A stretch of DNA of 64,000 nt from Microbacterium keratanolyticum (GCF_016907255.1 NZ_JAFBBQ010000001.1:2728001-2792000), one strand, 5' to 3'. Positions 7,965 through 17,874 are shown, counted from the stretch's first letter. The notes: generated by a model not told the origin, from the letters alone. Made by a program: numbers and translations.

Positions 7965-10900
7965 ATGTTCCAGAAGATTCTTGTGGCCAACCGCGGTGAG
8001 ATCGCGATTCGCGCCTTTCGAGCCGCATTCGAGGTGGGGGCGCGCACTGTCGCGGTCTTCCCTCATGAAGATCGCGGATCAGTCCATCGGCTGAAGGCCG
8101 ATGAGGCGTATGAGATCGGTGAGCGCGGGCATCCGGTCCGCGCCTACCTCGACGTCGACGAAATCATCCGCGTCGCGCTCGAGAGCGGCGCCGACGCGAT
8201 CTACCCCGGGTACGGATTCCTCTCTGAGAACCCGGAACTGGCCGCGAAGGCCGCGGCCGCAGGCATCGTTTTCGTCGGGCCGCCGGCATCAGTGCTGGAG
8301 ATGGCGGGCAACAAGGTCGAGGCCAAGCGCCATGCGATCGAGGCGGGGGTCCCCGTGCTCCGGTCGACAGAGGCATCCGACGACGTCGAAGCGCTCGTCG
8401 CGCAGTCCGCGGAGATCGGCTTCCCGCTCTTCGCGAAGGCGGTCGCCGGTGGCGGCGGGCGAGGGATGCGTCGCGTCGAGAGCGCCGGAGAGCTGGCACC
8501 CGCACTTGCGGAGGCGATGCGCGAGGCGCAGAGCGCATTCGGCGACCCGCGGATGTTCCTGGAACAGGCCGTCATGCGACCGCGCCACATCGAGGTGCAG
8601 ATCCTCGCCGACAAGACCGGTGAGACCGTCCACCTGTTCGAGCGCGACTGCTCCGTGCAGCGTCGTCATCAGAAGGTCGTCGAGATCGCTCCGGCCCCCA
8701 ACCTCGACGACAGCATTCGCCAGGCTCTGCACACCCACGCGATCGCCTTCGCGCGTTCCATCGGATACGAGAACGCCGGAACGGTCGAGTTCCTGCTGGA
8801 GACGGCGGGGGAGCGGACCGGCGAGATCGTCTTCATCGAGATGAACCCGCGCATCCAGGTCGAGCACACCGTCACGGAAGAGATCACCGACGTCGACCTC
8901 GTCCAGACGCAGCTGCGCATCGCGGCTGGCCAGACGCTCGCCGAGCTCGGACTGCAGCAGGAGAACCTGCAGGTGCGCGGAGCGGCTTTGCAGTGCCGCA
9001 TCACCACAGAGGACCCCACGCAGGGTTTCCGCCCCGACACGGGGAAGATCACGACGTACCGCTCGCCTGGTGGCGCCGGCATCCGCCTCGACGGCGGCAC
9101 GGTGCACCAGGGCGCGCAGATCAGCCCGCACTTCGACTCGATGCTGTCGAAGCTGACCTGCCGTGCGCGTGATTTCCCTGCGGCCGTGGCCCGCGCGCGT
9201 CGCGCACTGGCGGAGTTCCGCATCCGCGGGGTCTCCACGAACATTCCCTTCCTGCAGGCGCTGCTCGACGATGAGGCCTTCGTGAACGGCGACATCAGCA
9301 CGTCGTTCATCGACGAGCGACCCGACCTGCTGGTCGGACGGGTCTCGAAGGACCGCGGGACGAAGATCCTCAACTGGCTGGTCGACGTCACGGTCAACAA
9401 GCCGAACGGTGCGCATCCCGGTCACGCGGACCCGAGCACCAAGCTCCCGGCCGTGGATCTCACGGTGGCCCCCGAGCCCGGTTCTCGTCAGCGTCTGCTC
9501 GAGCTCGGACCGGAGGGCTTCGCCCGTGCGCTGCGTGCGCAGTCGGCCGTCGCCGTCACCGACACGACGTTCCGCGACGCGCACCAGTCGCTGCTGGCGA
9601 CCCGCGTGCGCACACGCGACCTCACTGCGGTCGCCCCGCACCTGGCGCGTCTCACCCCGCAGCTGTTGTCGGTCGAGGCGTGGGGCGGAGCGACCTACGA
9701 CGTCGCTCTGCGCTTCCTCGGCGAAGACCCGTGGGAGCGGCTCGACAAGCTGCGCGAGGCCCTTCCGAACGTCGCGATCCAGATGCTGCTGCGCGGGCGC
9801 AACACAGTCGGCTACACCCCGTACCCGACCGCCGTGACGGAGGCCTTCGTGCGCGAGGCCGCGACGAGCGGCGTCGACATCTTCCGCATCTTCGACGCGC
9901 TCAACGACATCTCGCAGATGCGCCCGGCCATCGACGCGGTCCGTGAGACCGGAATCGCGGTCGCTGAGGTCGCCCTCTGCTACACGGGCGATCTGTTGAA
10001 CCCCGCCGAGGATCTGTACACCCTCGACTACTACCTGCGCCTCGCAGAGCAGATCGTCGACTCGGGTGCGCACATCCTCGCGATCAAGGACATGGCCGGT
10101 CTCCTGCGCCCTGCGGCGGCCGCACGACTCGTCACCGCGCTTCGCGAGCGCTTCGACCTGCCCGTGCACCTGCACACGCATGACACTCCGGGCGGACAGC
10201 TCAGCACGCTGCTGGCGGCGACCGCTGCCGGTGTCGATGCGGTGGATGCCGCATCCGCGCCGCTGTCCGGAACGACCAGCCAGCCGTCGCTGTCGTCGCT
10301 GGTCGCCGCCCTCGCGCACACTGACCGCGACACCGGGATCAGCCTCGATGCCGTGTCGGACCTCGAACCCTACTGGGAGGCCGTGCGTCGCCAGTACGCC
10401 CCGTTCGAGTCGGGCCTTCCCGGCCCCACAGGGCGTGTCTACCACCACGAGATCCCGGGTGGTCAACTGTCGAATCTGCGTCAGCAGGCCAAGGCGCTCG
10501 GCCTGGAGAGCGACTTCGAGCTCATCGAGGACATGTACGCCGCGGCCGACCGTATCCTGGGACGCGTTCCGAAGGTGACCCCGTCGTCGAAGGTCGTCGG
10601 CGATCTCGCGCTGCACCTTGCTGCGGTGCGCGCGGATCCCACGGACTTCGAAGCCAACCCTGAGAAGTACGACGTGCCCGACTCAGTCGTCGGATTCATG
10701 GCCGGTGAACTCGGAGAGCTGCCCGGCGGGTGGCCGGAGCCCTTCCGCAGCAAGGTGCTCGCGGGCCGCGCGAAGCCGGCCGGTGTCACGCCCCTCTCGG
10801 CCGCCGAGGAGGACGCCCTCGCCGGCGACAGCGCGACACGCCGTCAGGCACTCAACACACTGCTGTTCCCTGCGCCGACCGATGAGTTCCGCCGCGTGCG

Positions 10901-11372
10901 CGCGCAGTATGGCGACCTCTCCGTCCTCGACACCTCCGACTACCTGTACGGCCTCATGGCCGGACAGGAGCACCTCATCGAGATCGACCGCGGTGTGCGA
11001 CTCTACGTCGGACTCGAGGCGATCGGCGACGCAGATGACAAGGGCATGCGCACCGTCATGACCACGCTCAATGGGCAGTTGCGCCCCGTCTTCGTGCGTG
11101 ACCGTTCGATCAGCGTGAATGTGCACGAGGTCGAGAAGGCGGATACGACGAAGCCGGGACAGGTCGCCGCGCCGTTCTCGGGAGTCGTGACGCTGAAGGC
11201 CGCCGTGGGCGACACCGTGCGCGCGAGCGAGCCCATCGCGTCGATCGAGGCGATGAAGATGGAGGCGGCGATCACCGCACCCGTCGACGGCGTCATCGAG
11301 CGACTCGCGATCGGTGAGACGCAGCAGGTCGAGGCGGGCGATCTTTTGCTCGTCATCCGCCCGGCGCACTAA
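7965..11372 (+). CDS. pyc: Pyruvate carboxylase
   Basis: This single-chain enzyme of 1135 residues makes oxaloacetate from pyruvate, ATP and bicarbonate. Domains in order: biotin carboxylase (VANRGEIAIRAF at the start, GGGGRGMR ATP-grasp loop, EMNPRIQVEH), carboxyltransferase (from about 520, FRDAHQSLLATRVR, then HLHTHDTPGG), and the C-terminal biotin carrier domain with biotinyl Lys1098 in EAMKMEA. The ATG at 7965 is preferred because CGAGG lies five bases ahead; a GTG lies two codons upstream. It is an anaplerotic gene transcribed alone, followed by a hairpin. Confidence 0.97.
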   Translation: MFQKILVANRGEIAIRAFRAAFEVGARTVAVFPHEDRGSVHRLKADEAYEIGERGHPVRAYLDVDEIIRVALESGADAIYPGYGFLSENPELAAKAAAAGIVFVGPPASVLEMAGNKVEAKRHAIEAGVPVLRSTEASDDVEALVAQSAEIGFPLFAKAVAGGGGRGMRRVESAGELAPALAEAMREAQSAFGDPRMFLEQAVMRPRHIEVQILADKTGETVHLFERDCSVQRRHQKVVEIAPAPNLDDSIRQALHTHAIAFARSIGYENAGTVEFLLETAGERTGEIVFIEMNPRIQVEHTVTEEITDVDLVQTQLRIAAGQTLAELGLQQENLQVRGAALQCRITTEDPTQGFRPDTGKITTYRSPGGAGIRLDGGTVHQGAQISPHFDSMLSKLTCRARDFPAAVARARRALAEFRIRGVSTNIPFLQALLDDEAFVNGDISTSFIDERPDLLVGRVSKDRGTKILNWLVDVTVNKPNGAHPGHADPSTKLPAVDLTVAPEPGSRQRLLELGPEGFARALRAQSAVAVTDTTFRDAHQSLLATRVRTRDLTAVAPHLARLTPQLLSVEAWGGATYDVALRFLGEDPWERLDKLREALPNVAIQMLLRGRNTVGYTPYPTAVTEAFVREAATSGVDIFRIFDALNDISQMRPAIDAVRETGIAVAEVALCYTGDLLNPAEDLYTLDYYLRLAEQIVDSGAHILAIKDMAGLLRPAAAARLVTALRERFDLPVHLHTHDTPGGQLSTLLAATAAGVDAVDAASAPLSGTTSQPSLSSLVAALAHTDRDTGISLDAVSDLEPYWEAVRRQYAPFESGLPGPTGRVYHHEIPGGQLSNLRQQAKALGLESDFELIEDMYAAADRILGRVPKVTPSSKVVGDLALHLAAVRADPTDFEANPEKYDVPDSVVGFMAGELGELPGGWPEPFRSKVLAGRAKPAGVTPLSAAEEDALAGDSATRRQALNTLLFPAPTDEFRRVRAQYGDLSVLDTSDYLYGLMAGQEHLIEIDRGVRLYVGLEAIGDADDKGMRTVMTTLNGQLRPVFVRDRSISVNVHEVEKADTTKPGQVAAPFSGVVTLKAAVGDTVRASEPIASIEAMKMEAAITAPVDGVIERLAIGETQQVEAGDLLLVIRPAH

Positions 11373-11377
11373 CCTTG

Positions 11378-11402
11378 CTTGGGCGAGTAGCTCGCCCAAG
11401 CT
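11378..11402 (+). terminator. Hairpin after pyc, directly upstream of the next gene's ribosome binding site
   Basis: An 11-bp perfect stem, GCTTGGGCGAG paired with CTCGCCCAAGC, encloses a three-base loop (11378-11388, 11392-11402). The following gene starts 12 nt later. There is no U-tract, so this may attenuate rather than fully stop transcription. Confidence 0.5.
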
Positions 11403-11414
11403 GGGAGTGACACC

Positions 11415-13130
11415 ATGACCGTAGATCGCAAGAACTCGCGAAACGACGACGAGGAAGAGTCGCTCGGCGTCCTTGAAGACGCCGGGAACGTCGACACGAC
11501 GGCGATCGGAATCCTCGGGGGCGCCACTGCTCAGGTGAGCGTGGCGCTCCCCGTGGAAGACGAAGACGACCTCGCCGACGACGACGTCGTCGCTGACGAC
11601 GCATACGACGAGCTCATCCTCGAACAAGACCCCGCAGACCTCGTGAATCTCGGCGATGATGCTGTCGGTCGCATCCACGAGGCATCCGAGGTCGCCGACA
11701 TCGTGATCGAGATCCCCGCGGACGCGGAGCTGCCGGCCGAGCCCGAGCCCGTGGTCGAGGGCGTCATCGAAGAAGCGCACGACGAGTCAGACGCAGACGC
11801 AGACGCAGACGCCGGCGAGGCCGAGACCATCGAAGACGCTGTGGTGCTCGACGAGCACACGGAAGGCGAGGCCGACGACGCAGGCGAGACGGCGGCCGCT
11901 GCGGAAGCCGATGCCATCGACGCCGAGCAGTCCGACGATCTCGAGGATGCTCCCGCAGAAGCGGCCGCTGTCGGCGATCCGGTCGAAGAGGCCGTGGATG
12001 AGGCGACTGCTCCCGACCCGACCCCTGACGCATCGGCGATCGCCAAGGCTCCCCGTCGTCCGGCGGCGCCATCGACACTGAAGGTGGTACCCGTGCCGAG
12101 CGAGACCCCCCGCGCCGCTGCCGACTCCGTCCGCGCGGCGGACGTCCCACCCGCGGCGAAGCGCCTCGACGACCTCGGCGAGCAGAACCGTGAGAGCGCG
12201 GATCTGCTGACCGCAGACCGTCTGCTCGACCCGCATCGGGTCACCAAGCCGGAGCCGCAGGGTGCCTGGAGCCACTTCGTCTACACGGTCTCGGGCCGCC
12301 GCATCAACCTCGGCGATGGCAAGCGCGCCCGCGCGCAGAAGGAACTCACGGCGCGGATCGCCGCACCCCTCGCAGGCGGCGCCCGCTTCGTGCCGGTGCT
12401 CTCACGCAAGGGCGGTGTCGGCAAGACGACGATCACTGCACTGCTGGGGATGGCGCTGGCGGACGCGCGCGACGACCGCGTCATCGCGGTCGACGCGAAT
12501 CCCGACCGCGGCACTCTGGCGGAGCGCATCGCTCGTCCGAACGGCAAGACCGTGCGTGACCTCGTGCGCATTCATGACGACGTCAAGGGCTACCACGACA
12601 TCTCCGCGATCGTGTCGCGCGATGCCACCCGTCTCGACGTGCTGGCCTCCGACACAGACCCGCGCGTCTCCGAGGCGTTCAACGACGAGGACTATGAGAA
12701 CGTCGCTTCGGTCGCCGCGCACTACTACTCGCTCGTGCTCACCGACACCGGGACCGGAATCGTCCACTCGGTCATGGGAGCCACGCTCGACCACGCCGAC
12801 CACCTCGTGATCGTGGCAGGTCTCAGCATCGATGAGGCGCGTCTGGCATCCGAGACGTTGACCTGGCTCGAGAGCAACGGCTACGCCGAGAAGGCACGCG
12901 AAGCGATCGTGGTGCTCAACCAGTCGACGCCGGGAGCGCCGCTCGTGCGTCTGGATGAGCTGGAAGCGCACTTCGGCACCCGCGTCCGACACGTGCTGCG
13001 GATGCCCTATGACGCGCAGATTGCGTCGGGCAGCGCCATCACGTTCGCGAACCTGCAGCCGGAGACCCGCGTCGCGGCTCGCCAGCTGGCCGCGCTCGTC
13101 GTCGAGAACCTTCGCTCGCGGGCGGCCTGA
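11415..13130 (+). CDS. MinD/ParA-like ATPase with long acidic N-terminal extension
   Basis: The protein has 571 residues. The first 320 or so are low-complexity, rich in Asp, Glu and Ala (including a short Asp-Ala repeat), and predicted disordered. The C-terminal 250 form a MinD/ParA-type NTPase: Walker [15 protein letters not shown] from Lys332, the switch VDANPDRGT, and a degenerate Walker B region LVLTDTGTG. The architecture resembles the EspI-like and ParA-like ATPases of other actinobacteria, where the disordered tail contacts partners. It overlaps peptide deformylase by one base (TGATG). The role is unknown; positioning or scaffolding is a guess from the family. Confidence 0.85.
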   Translation: MTVDRKNSRNDDEEESLGVLEDAGNVDTTAIGILGGATAQVSVALPVEDEDDLADDDVVADDAYDELILEQDPADLVNLGDDAVGRIHEASEVADIVIEIPADAELPAEPEPVVEGVIEEAHDESDADADADAGEAETIEDAVVLDEHTEGEADDAGETAAAAEADAIDAEQSDDLEDAPAEAAAVGDPVEEAVDEATAPDPTPDASAIAKAPRRPAAPSTLKVVPVPSETPRAAADSVRAADVPPAAKRLDDLGEQNRESADLLTADRLLDPHRVTKPEPQGAWSHFVYTVSGRRINLGDGKRARAQKELTARIAAPLAGGARFVPVLSRKGGVGKTTITALLGMALADARDDRVIAVDANPDRGTLAERIARPNGKTVRDLVRIHDDVKGYHDISAIVSRDATRLDVLASDTDPRVSEAFNDEDYENVASVAAHYYSLVLTDTGTGIVHSVMGATLDHADHLVIVAGLSIDEARLASETLTWLESNGYAEKAREAIVVLNQSTPGAPLVRLDELEAHFGTRVRHVLRMPYDAQIASGSAITFANLQPETRVAARQLAALVVENLRSRAA

Positions 13131-13621
13131 TGACCGTTCGCGAGATCCGTGTCTTCGGCGATCCCGTTCTGCGCACGGTGTGCGCGCCCATCGAGACGAT
13201 CGATGACGGCGTGCGCGCGCTCGTGGACGACCTCATCGACTCCGTAAAGGTGCCGGGACGGGCGGGAGTCGCCGCCCCTCAGATCGGCGTCGCGCTGCGC
13301 GCATTCAGCTACAACATCGATGGCGACATCGGATACGTGCTCAATCCGGTCCTCACCGAGGTTCGCGGTGACCCTGTGCCGACGGGGGAGGGCTGCCTCT
13401 CGGTGCCCGGGCTGTGGCACGACGCGCTTCGTCACCCGTGGGCACGCGTCGAAGGCATCGACCTCGACGGAAATCCGGTGGTGATCGAGGGCGAAGGGCT
13501 CATGGCGCAGGCTCTGCAGCATGAGACCGATCACCTCGACGGCAAGGTCTATCTCTCGCGGCTCGCTCCCGAGACGCGACGCGTCGCGATGCGACAGGTG
13601 CGCGAGAGCGATTGGTTCTGA
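13130..13621 (+). CDS. def: Peptide deformylase
   Basis: The enzyme removes the formyl group from the initiator methionine of nascent proteins. All three motifs are present: GVAAPQ (46-51), EGCLSVPG with metal ligand Cys89, and QHETDHLDG with His131, catalytic Glu132 and His135. The 163-residue length fits type I/III bacterial deformylases. The ATG overlaps the stop of the MinD-like gene, so the two are probably co-translated. A strong palindromic terminator follows. Confidence 0.96.
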   Translation: MTVREIRVFGDPVLRTVCAPIETIDDGVRALVDDLIDSVKVPGRAGVAAPQIGVALRAFSYNIDGDIGYVLNPVLTEVRGDPVPTGEGCLSVPGLWHDALRHPWARVEGIDLDGNPVVIEGEGLMAQALQHETDHLDGKVYLSRLAPETRRVAMRQVRESDWF

Positions 13622-13657
13622 CGCCACGCACCGAGTCGGATGACGCATCTGAACAAG

Positions 13658-13689
13658 GAAAGGGCCCCCGCTCCTGCGGGGGCCCTTTC
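13658..13689. terminator. Bidirectional terminator between def and fadD15-like gene
   Basis: A perfect 14-bp stem, GAAAGGGCCCCCGC with its complement, closes a TCCT loop. A-rich and T-rich flanks lie on either side of a convergent gene pair. Confidence 0.85.
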
Positions 13690-13700
13690 TTCGTCGCTGC

Positions 13701-15530
13701 TCAGCCGAGCGGCACCGTGGTGGTGGAGGTCGGCTCGCTGTAGATCTTCTGGATCTCGTCATCGAAGTCGGCCATGATGACATTTCGCTTGATCGACATC
13801 TTCGGCGTGAGGTGTCCGCTGGCCTCGGTCCATTCCAGGGGAAGGATCGTGAACTTGCGGATCGACTCGGCGCGCGAGACGTGGCTGTTGGCCGCATCGA
13901 CGGCGCGCTGGACCTCCGCGCGCACGGCGTCGTTCTTCGCGGCATCGGCGAGCGACATGTCGGCGGGGAGCCCGTTGTTGGCGAGCCAGGTCGGCAGCAT
14001 CTCGCTGTCGAGCGTGACGAGCGCGGAGATGAAGGGGCGCTGGTCGCCGACGACCACGACCTGACCGACGATCGGGTTCGAGCGGATGGGGTCTTCGAGC
14101 GCGGCGGGGGCGACATTCTTTCCGCCGGCTGTGACGAGGATCTCCTTCTTGCGGCCCGTGATCGTCAGGAAGCCTTCTGCATCGAACGATCCGATGTCGC
14201 CCGTCCGGAACCAGCCGCCCTCGCTGAACGCCTCTGCGGTCGCCTCAGGGTTGTTCCAGTACTCCTTGAAGACGTTGATGCCGCGCACCTCGATCTCGCC
14301 GTCGTCGCCCAGGCGGACGCCGACACCGGGAAGCGCAGGACCGACCGTGCCGATCTTCGACTTGTCGGCGAGGTTCACCGTGGCGGGAGCGGTCGTCTCG
14401 GTGAGTCCGTAGCCCTCCAGGATCACGACGCCGAGGCTGTGGAAGAAGTGCCCCAGTCGCGAGCCCAGGGGAGCGGAACCGGAGACGGCGTACACGACGT
14501 TGCCGCCCATCGCGGTGCGCAGCTTGCTGTAGACGAGCTTGTCGAAGAGCGCGAACTTGATCTTCAGGCCCAGAGGAATCTTCTTGCCCTCTTCGAGGAG
14601 GCGCGAGTGCTCGACCGCGGCCGCTGCGGCAGCGCGGAAGATCTTGCCCTTGCCGCCGGCCTCTGCCTTCTGCTCGGCCGAGTTGTAGACCTTCTCGAAG
14701 ACACGCGGGACGGCGAGGAGGAAGGTCGGCTTGAACGACCCGAGCGCGGGCAGCAGCTGCTTCGTGTCGGGCTGGTGGCCGGTGCGCACGCCCGAGTGCA
14801 CCGCGAGGATCGAGATGAAGCGAGCGAACACGTGCGCGGTTGTGATGAACAGCAACGTGGAGGCCCCAGGCATCGAGACGACGGCATCGAGCGACTTCGC
14901 GGAGTTGCGCGACAGCTCGACGAAGTTCGAGTGCGTGAGGACGCAGCCCTTGGGGCGCCCGGTGGAGCCGGACGTGTAGATCAGGGTGGCGAGATCGTCG
15001 CCACGAGCGATGTTGCGACGCCGTTCGATCTCGGCGTCCTCGACGTCGGCGCCCTGTGCAGTGAGGGTGTCGATCATGCCGAGGTGCATCTGCCAGATGT
15101 CGCGGACGAGCGGGAGTTCGCTGCGCACCTCATCGACGCGGGCGAAATGCTCGGGCGACTCGAGGATGAGTCCGGTCGCACCGGAGTCCTCCATGATCCA
15201 CTGGATCTGCGACGGAGAGCTGGTCTCGTAGATCGGCACCATCACGGCGCCGGCATAGAACAGCGCGAAGTCGATGAGGGTCCACTCGTATGTCGTGCGC
15301 GCGATGAAGCCGACCTTCTCGCCCGGCTGGACTCCTGCGGCGACGAAGCCCTTGGCGAGTGCGACGACAGCAGCCTGGAACTCGGCCGCGGTGATGTCGC
15401 GCCAGCCCTCGCCCTCGGGGACAGAGAAGAGCGCCAGATTCGGCGTCTTCTGAACACGTTGGACCAGCAGATCCGTGATGTTCGCTTCGGGATCAGCAGG
15501 GACGATCGCAGGGACTTCGAACTGGATCAC
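13701..15530 (-). CDS. Long-chain acyl-CoA synthetase (FadD15-like)
   Basis: This is a 609-residue AMP-forming ligase that activates fatty acids to acyl-CoA. Motifs: the P-loop TSGSTGRPKGCVLTH, GYGLTETTAP, FRTGDIG and the hinge GRKKEILVTAGGKNV. The open frame continues upstream, but the GTG at 15530 is preceded by AGGAG five bases away and gives the usual N-terminus. It is close to plsC and class II aroG, as FadD15 (Rv2187) is to Rv2182c and Rv2178c in M. tuberculosis. Substrate chain length is not visible from sequence. Confidence 0.93.
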   Translation of the reverse strand: MIQFEVPAIVPADPEANITDLLVQRVQKTPNLALFSVPEGEGWRDITAAEFQAAVVALAKGFVAAGVQPGEKVGFIARTTYEWTLIDFALFYAGAVMVPIYETSSPSQIQWIMEDSGATGLILESPEHFARVDEVRSELPLVRDIWQMHLGMIDTLTAQGADVEDAEIERRRNIARGDDLATLIYTSGSTGRPKGCVLTHSNFVELSRNSAKSLDAVVSMPGASTLLFITTAHVFARFISILAVHSGVRTGHQPDTKQLLPALGSFKPTFLLAVPRVFEKVYNSAEQKAEAGGKGKIFRAAAAAAVEHSRLLEEGKKIPLGLKIKFALFDKLVYSKLRTAMGGNVVYAVSGSAPLGSRLGHFFHSLGVVILEGYGLTETTAPATVNLADKSKIGTVGPALPGVGVRLGDDGEIEVRGINVFKEYWNNPEATAEAFSEGGWFRTGDIGSFDAEGFLTITGRKKEILVTAGGKNVAPAALEDPIRSNPIVGQVVVVGDQRPFISALVTLDSEMLPTWLANNGLPADMSLADAAKNDAVRAEVQRAVDAANSHVSRAESIRKFTILPLEWTEASGHLTPKMSIKRNVIMADFDDEIQKIYSEPTSTTTVPLG

Positions 15531-15571
15531 GGCAACTCCTTCGGTACCGGACGGGGTACGGGCTTTTCCCG

Positions 15572-15599
15572 AGTCTAGGGCAACGCACCCCGCTGTCGG
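15572..15599 (-). promoter_or_regulatory. Predicted promoter of fadD15-like gene
   Basis: On the minus strand, CCGACA (15599-15594) and TAGACT (15577-15572) are 16 bp apart, upstream of the AGGAG/GTG start. The -35 is a partial match. Confidence 0.4.
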
Positions 15600-15697
15600 G
15601 GGGATTTTGATGGGATTCAGTTGCAATATTCTTGACACTGAGTCGCACGGCCCGGCATGTCGTGGTTGACGGTCTCGTCGTGCGTGCACCCCGGCGA

Positions 15698-15703
15698 TAG
15701 ACT
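15698..15703 (+). promoter_or_regulatory. Predicted -10 (TAGACT) of leaderless plsC
   Basis: TAGACT ends seven bases before the ATG at 15711, which has no ribosome binding site. TTGACG and TTGACA occur further upstream but not at standard spacing. Confidence 0.45.
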
Positions 15704-15710
15704 GCACTCG

Positions 15711-16409
15711 ATGTTCTACTGGCTGATGAAGAATGTGGCGATCGGCCCCTGGGTGAAGGGGATCTTCCGTCCATGGATCGTCGGGCGTGCCAACGTTCCG
15801 ACCACCGGGGCGGCCATTCTCGCGAGCAATCACCTCTCCTTCGCCGACTCCATCTTCCTGCCGCTCATGCTCGATCGGCCGATGGCCTTCCTCGCCAAGA
15901 GTGACTACTTCACAGGTCGCGGCATCAAGGGGTGGGCGACCAAGGTGTTCATGAAGGGCACCGGTCAGCTTCCGATCGACCGCTCCGGCGGCAAGGCCTC
16001 CGAGGCGTCGCTGAACACCGGGCTCCAGGTCTTGGGCCGTGGCGAGCTTCTCGGCATCTATCCCGAGGGCACCCGCAGCCCTGACGGCAAGCTGTATCGC
16101 GGACGCACGGGCATCGCCCGCATGGCTCTGGAGGCCAAGGTCCCGGTGATTCCGGTGGTGATGGTCGACACGGACCGCGCAATGCCGATCGGACGCAAGG
16201 TCCCGCGCATCGTGCGTGTCGGAATGGTCATCGGCGAGCCGCTCGACTTCTCGCGATACGACGGGATGGAGAACGATCGCTACATCCTGCGCTCGGTCAC
16301 GGACGAGATCATGGTCGCCCTCCAGCGACTCGGGGAGCAGACCTACGAAGACGTCTACGCCTCGACGGTCAAAGACCGCCGTCCCGGCGCCGTCACAGAG
16401 GCCCGCTGA
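15711..16409 (+). CDS. plsC: 1-acyl-sn-glycerol-3-phosphate acyltransferase family protein
   Basis: This 232-residue acyltransferase acts at the inner membrane face, normally converting lysophosphatidate to phosphatidate. Motif I is NHLSFAD (an HX4D form: His-Leu-Ser-Phe-Ala-Asp), and motif III is YPEGTRSPDG, with GRTGIARMAL after it. The open frame begins earlier at 15657, but the ATG at 15711 gives the usual N-terminus MFYWLMKN. The gene diverges from an acyl-CoA synthetase, so the pair could supply and use acyl-CoA. It corresponds in position to Rv2182c of M. tuberculosis. The acceptor specificity is not certain. Confidence 0.9.
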   Translation: MFYWLMKNVAIGPWVKGIFRPWIVGRANVPTTGAAILASNHLSFADSIFLPLMLDRPMAFLAKSDYFTGRGIKGWATKVFMKGTGQLPIDRSGGKASEASLNTGLQVLGRGELLGIYPEGTRSPDGKLYRGRTGIARMALEAKVPVIPVVMVDTDRAMPIGRKVPRIVRVGMVIGEPLDFSRYDGMENDRYILRSVTDEIMVALQRLGEQTYEDVYASTVKDRRPGAVTEAR

Positions 16410-16435
16410 CGCATCCGAGGCCTCTCCCGGCGGGC

Positions 16436-16441
16436 TAGGAT
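16436..16441 (+). promoter_or_regulatory. Predicted -10 (TAGGAT) of leaderless aroG
   Basis: TAGGAT ends six bases before the ATG at 16448; no ribosome binding site is present. Confidence 0.5.
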
Positions 16442-16447
16442 TACCGC

Positions 16448-17782
16448 ATGCCTTCCCTTTCCGACCTTGATGCGTGGCGCTCGCTTCCCATCAAGCAGCA
16501 GCCCCAGTGGCCCGACGCCGAGCGAGTCGCGGCCGTCTCCGCACAGCTCTCGGTGATGCCTCCGCTCGTTTTCGCGGGCGAGGTCGACAACCTGCGTGAG
16601 CGTCTCGCACGCGCCGCTTCGGGGCAGGCCTTCCTGCTTCAGGGCGGCGACTGCGCGGAGACGTTCGCCGGTGCGACCGCCGACCAGATCCGCAACCGCA
16701 TCAAGACGGTGCTGCAGATGGCTGTCGTGCTCACCTATGGCGCGTCGATGCCGGTCGTGAAGATGGGACGCATGGCGGGCCAGTTCGCCAAGCCGCGCTC
16801 CAGCGACACCGAGACGCGCGGCGAGGTCACTCTTCCCGCCTACCGCGGCGACATCGTCAACGGCTACGACTTCACTGAGGCTTCGCGCACGGCAGACCCG
16901 GGCCGTCTGCTCCAGGGCTACCACACCGCATCCTCGACGCTGAACCTGATCCGGGCCTTCACGCAGGGTGGCTTCGCCGACCTGCGCGAGGTGCACTCCT
17001 GGAACAAGGGCTTCGCGCAGAACCCGGCGAATCAGCGCTACGAGCGCATGGCCGCGGAGATCGATCGTGCGATCAAGTTCATGGAGGCCGCCGGCGCGGA
17101 CTTCGACGAGCTCAAGCGCGTCGAGTTCTTCACGGGCCACGAGGGCCTGCTGATGGACTACGAGCGCCCGATGACGCGCATCGACTCGCGCACGGACACC
17201 CCGTACAACACCTCGGCCCACTTCCTGTGGATCGGGGAGCGCACGCGTGAGCTCGATGGCGCACACGTCGACTACTTCTCGAAGATCCGCAACCCGATCG
17301 GCGTGAAGCTCGGACCGACCACAACGCCCGAGACGGCACTGGCGCTCATCGACAAGCTCGACCCGAACCGCGAGCCCGGACGCCTGACGTTCATCACGCG
17401 GATGGGGGCCGACAAGATCCGCGACGCACTGCCGCCGCTGCTCGAGGCCGTAAAGGACTCGGGTGCGACGCCGCTGTGGGTCACCGACCCGATGCACGGC
17501 AACGGCATCACCACGCCGACGGGCTACAAGACGCGACGCTTCGACGATGTCGTGCACGAGGTGCGCGGCTTCTTCGAGGCGCACCGTGCGGTCGGCACGT
17601 TCCCGGGCGGCATCCACGTCGAGCTCACCGGCGATGACGTCACCGAGTGCCTGGGCGGTTCCGAGCAGATCGACGAGGCAGCCCTCGCGACCCGCTACGA
17701 GTCGCTCTGCGATCCGCGCCTGAACCACATGCAGAGCCTGGAGCTCGCCTTCCTCGTCGCGGAAGAGCTCGAGAAGCGCTGA
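16448..17782 (+). CDS. aroG: Class II 3-deoxy-7-phosphoheptulonate synthase
   Basis: The enzyme joins phosphoenolpyruvate and erythrose 4-phosphate in the first step of aromatic amino acid synthesis. At 444 residues it belongs to the plant/actinobacterial class II type (M. tuberculosis Rv2178c), shown by LQGGDCAETF with the metal-ligand Cys, VVKMGRMAGQFAKPRS, PAYRGDIVNGYDF, the ATG-free FTGHEGLLMDYE segment, and WVTDPMHGN. The coding region is complete. It appears to be transcribed alone and ends at a perfect palindromic terminator facing the convergent kinase gene. Confidence 0.96.
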   Translation: MPSLSDLDAWRSLPIKQQPQWPDAERVAAVSAQLSVMPPLVFAGEVDNLRERLARAASGQAFLLQGGDCAETFAGATADQIRNRIKTVLQMAVVLTYGASMPVVKMGRMAGQFAKPRSSDTETRGEVTLPAYRGDIVNGYDFTEASRTADPGRLLQGYHTASSTLNLIRAFTQGGFADLREVHSWNKGFAQNPANQRYERMAAEIDRAIKFMEAAGADFDELKRVEFFTGHEGLLMDYERPMTRIDSRTDTPYNTSAHFLWIGERTRELDGAHVDYFSKIRNPIGVKLGPTTTPETALALIDKLDPNREPGRLTFITRMGADKIRDALPPLLEAVKDSGATPLWVTDPMHGNGITTPTGYKTRRFDDVVHEVRGFFEAHRAVGTFPGGIHVELTGDDVTECLGGSEQIDEAALATRYESLCDPRLNHMQSLELAFLVAEELEKR

Positions 17783-17802
17783 GTCACATGGCCTGACAAC
17801 GT

Positions 17803-17832
17803 GAATGCCCTCCCCGATCGGGGAGGGCATTC
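17803..17832. terminator. Bidirectional terminator between aroG and PASTA kinase
   Basis: A perfect 30-nt palindrome: 13-bp arms GAATGCCCTCCCC and complement around GATC. It separates two convergent genes. Confidence 0.85.
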
Positions 17833-17874
17833 GTCGTTCGTGGGGATGCGCGAGGCGCGAGCGGACGGTTCGCG

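Noticed and set aside
8289..10616. A 775-codon minus-strand open frame opposite pyc
   Set aside because: Composition is typical of an antisense shadow and no motif is visible; pyc is complete and unambiguous.
11790..11830. Asp-Ala codon repeat in the MinD-like gene as a tandem repeat locus
   Set aside because: Only a few imperfect units are present, consistent with low-complexity acidic protein sequence rather than a variable-number repeat.
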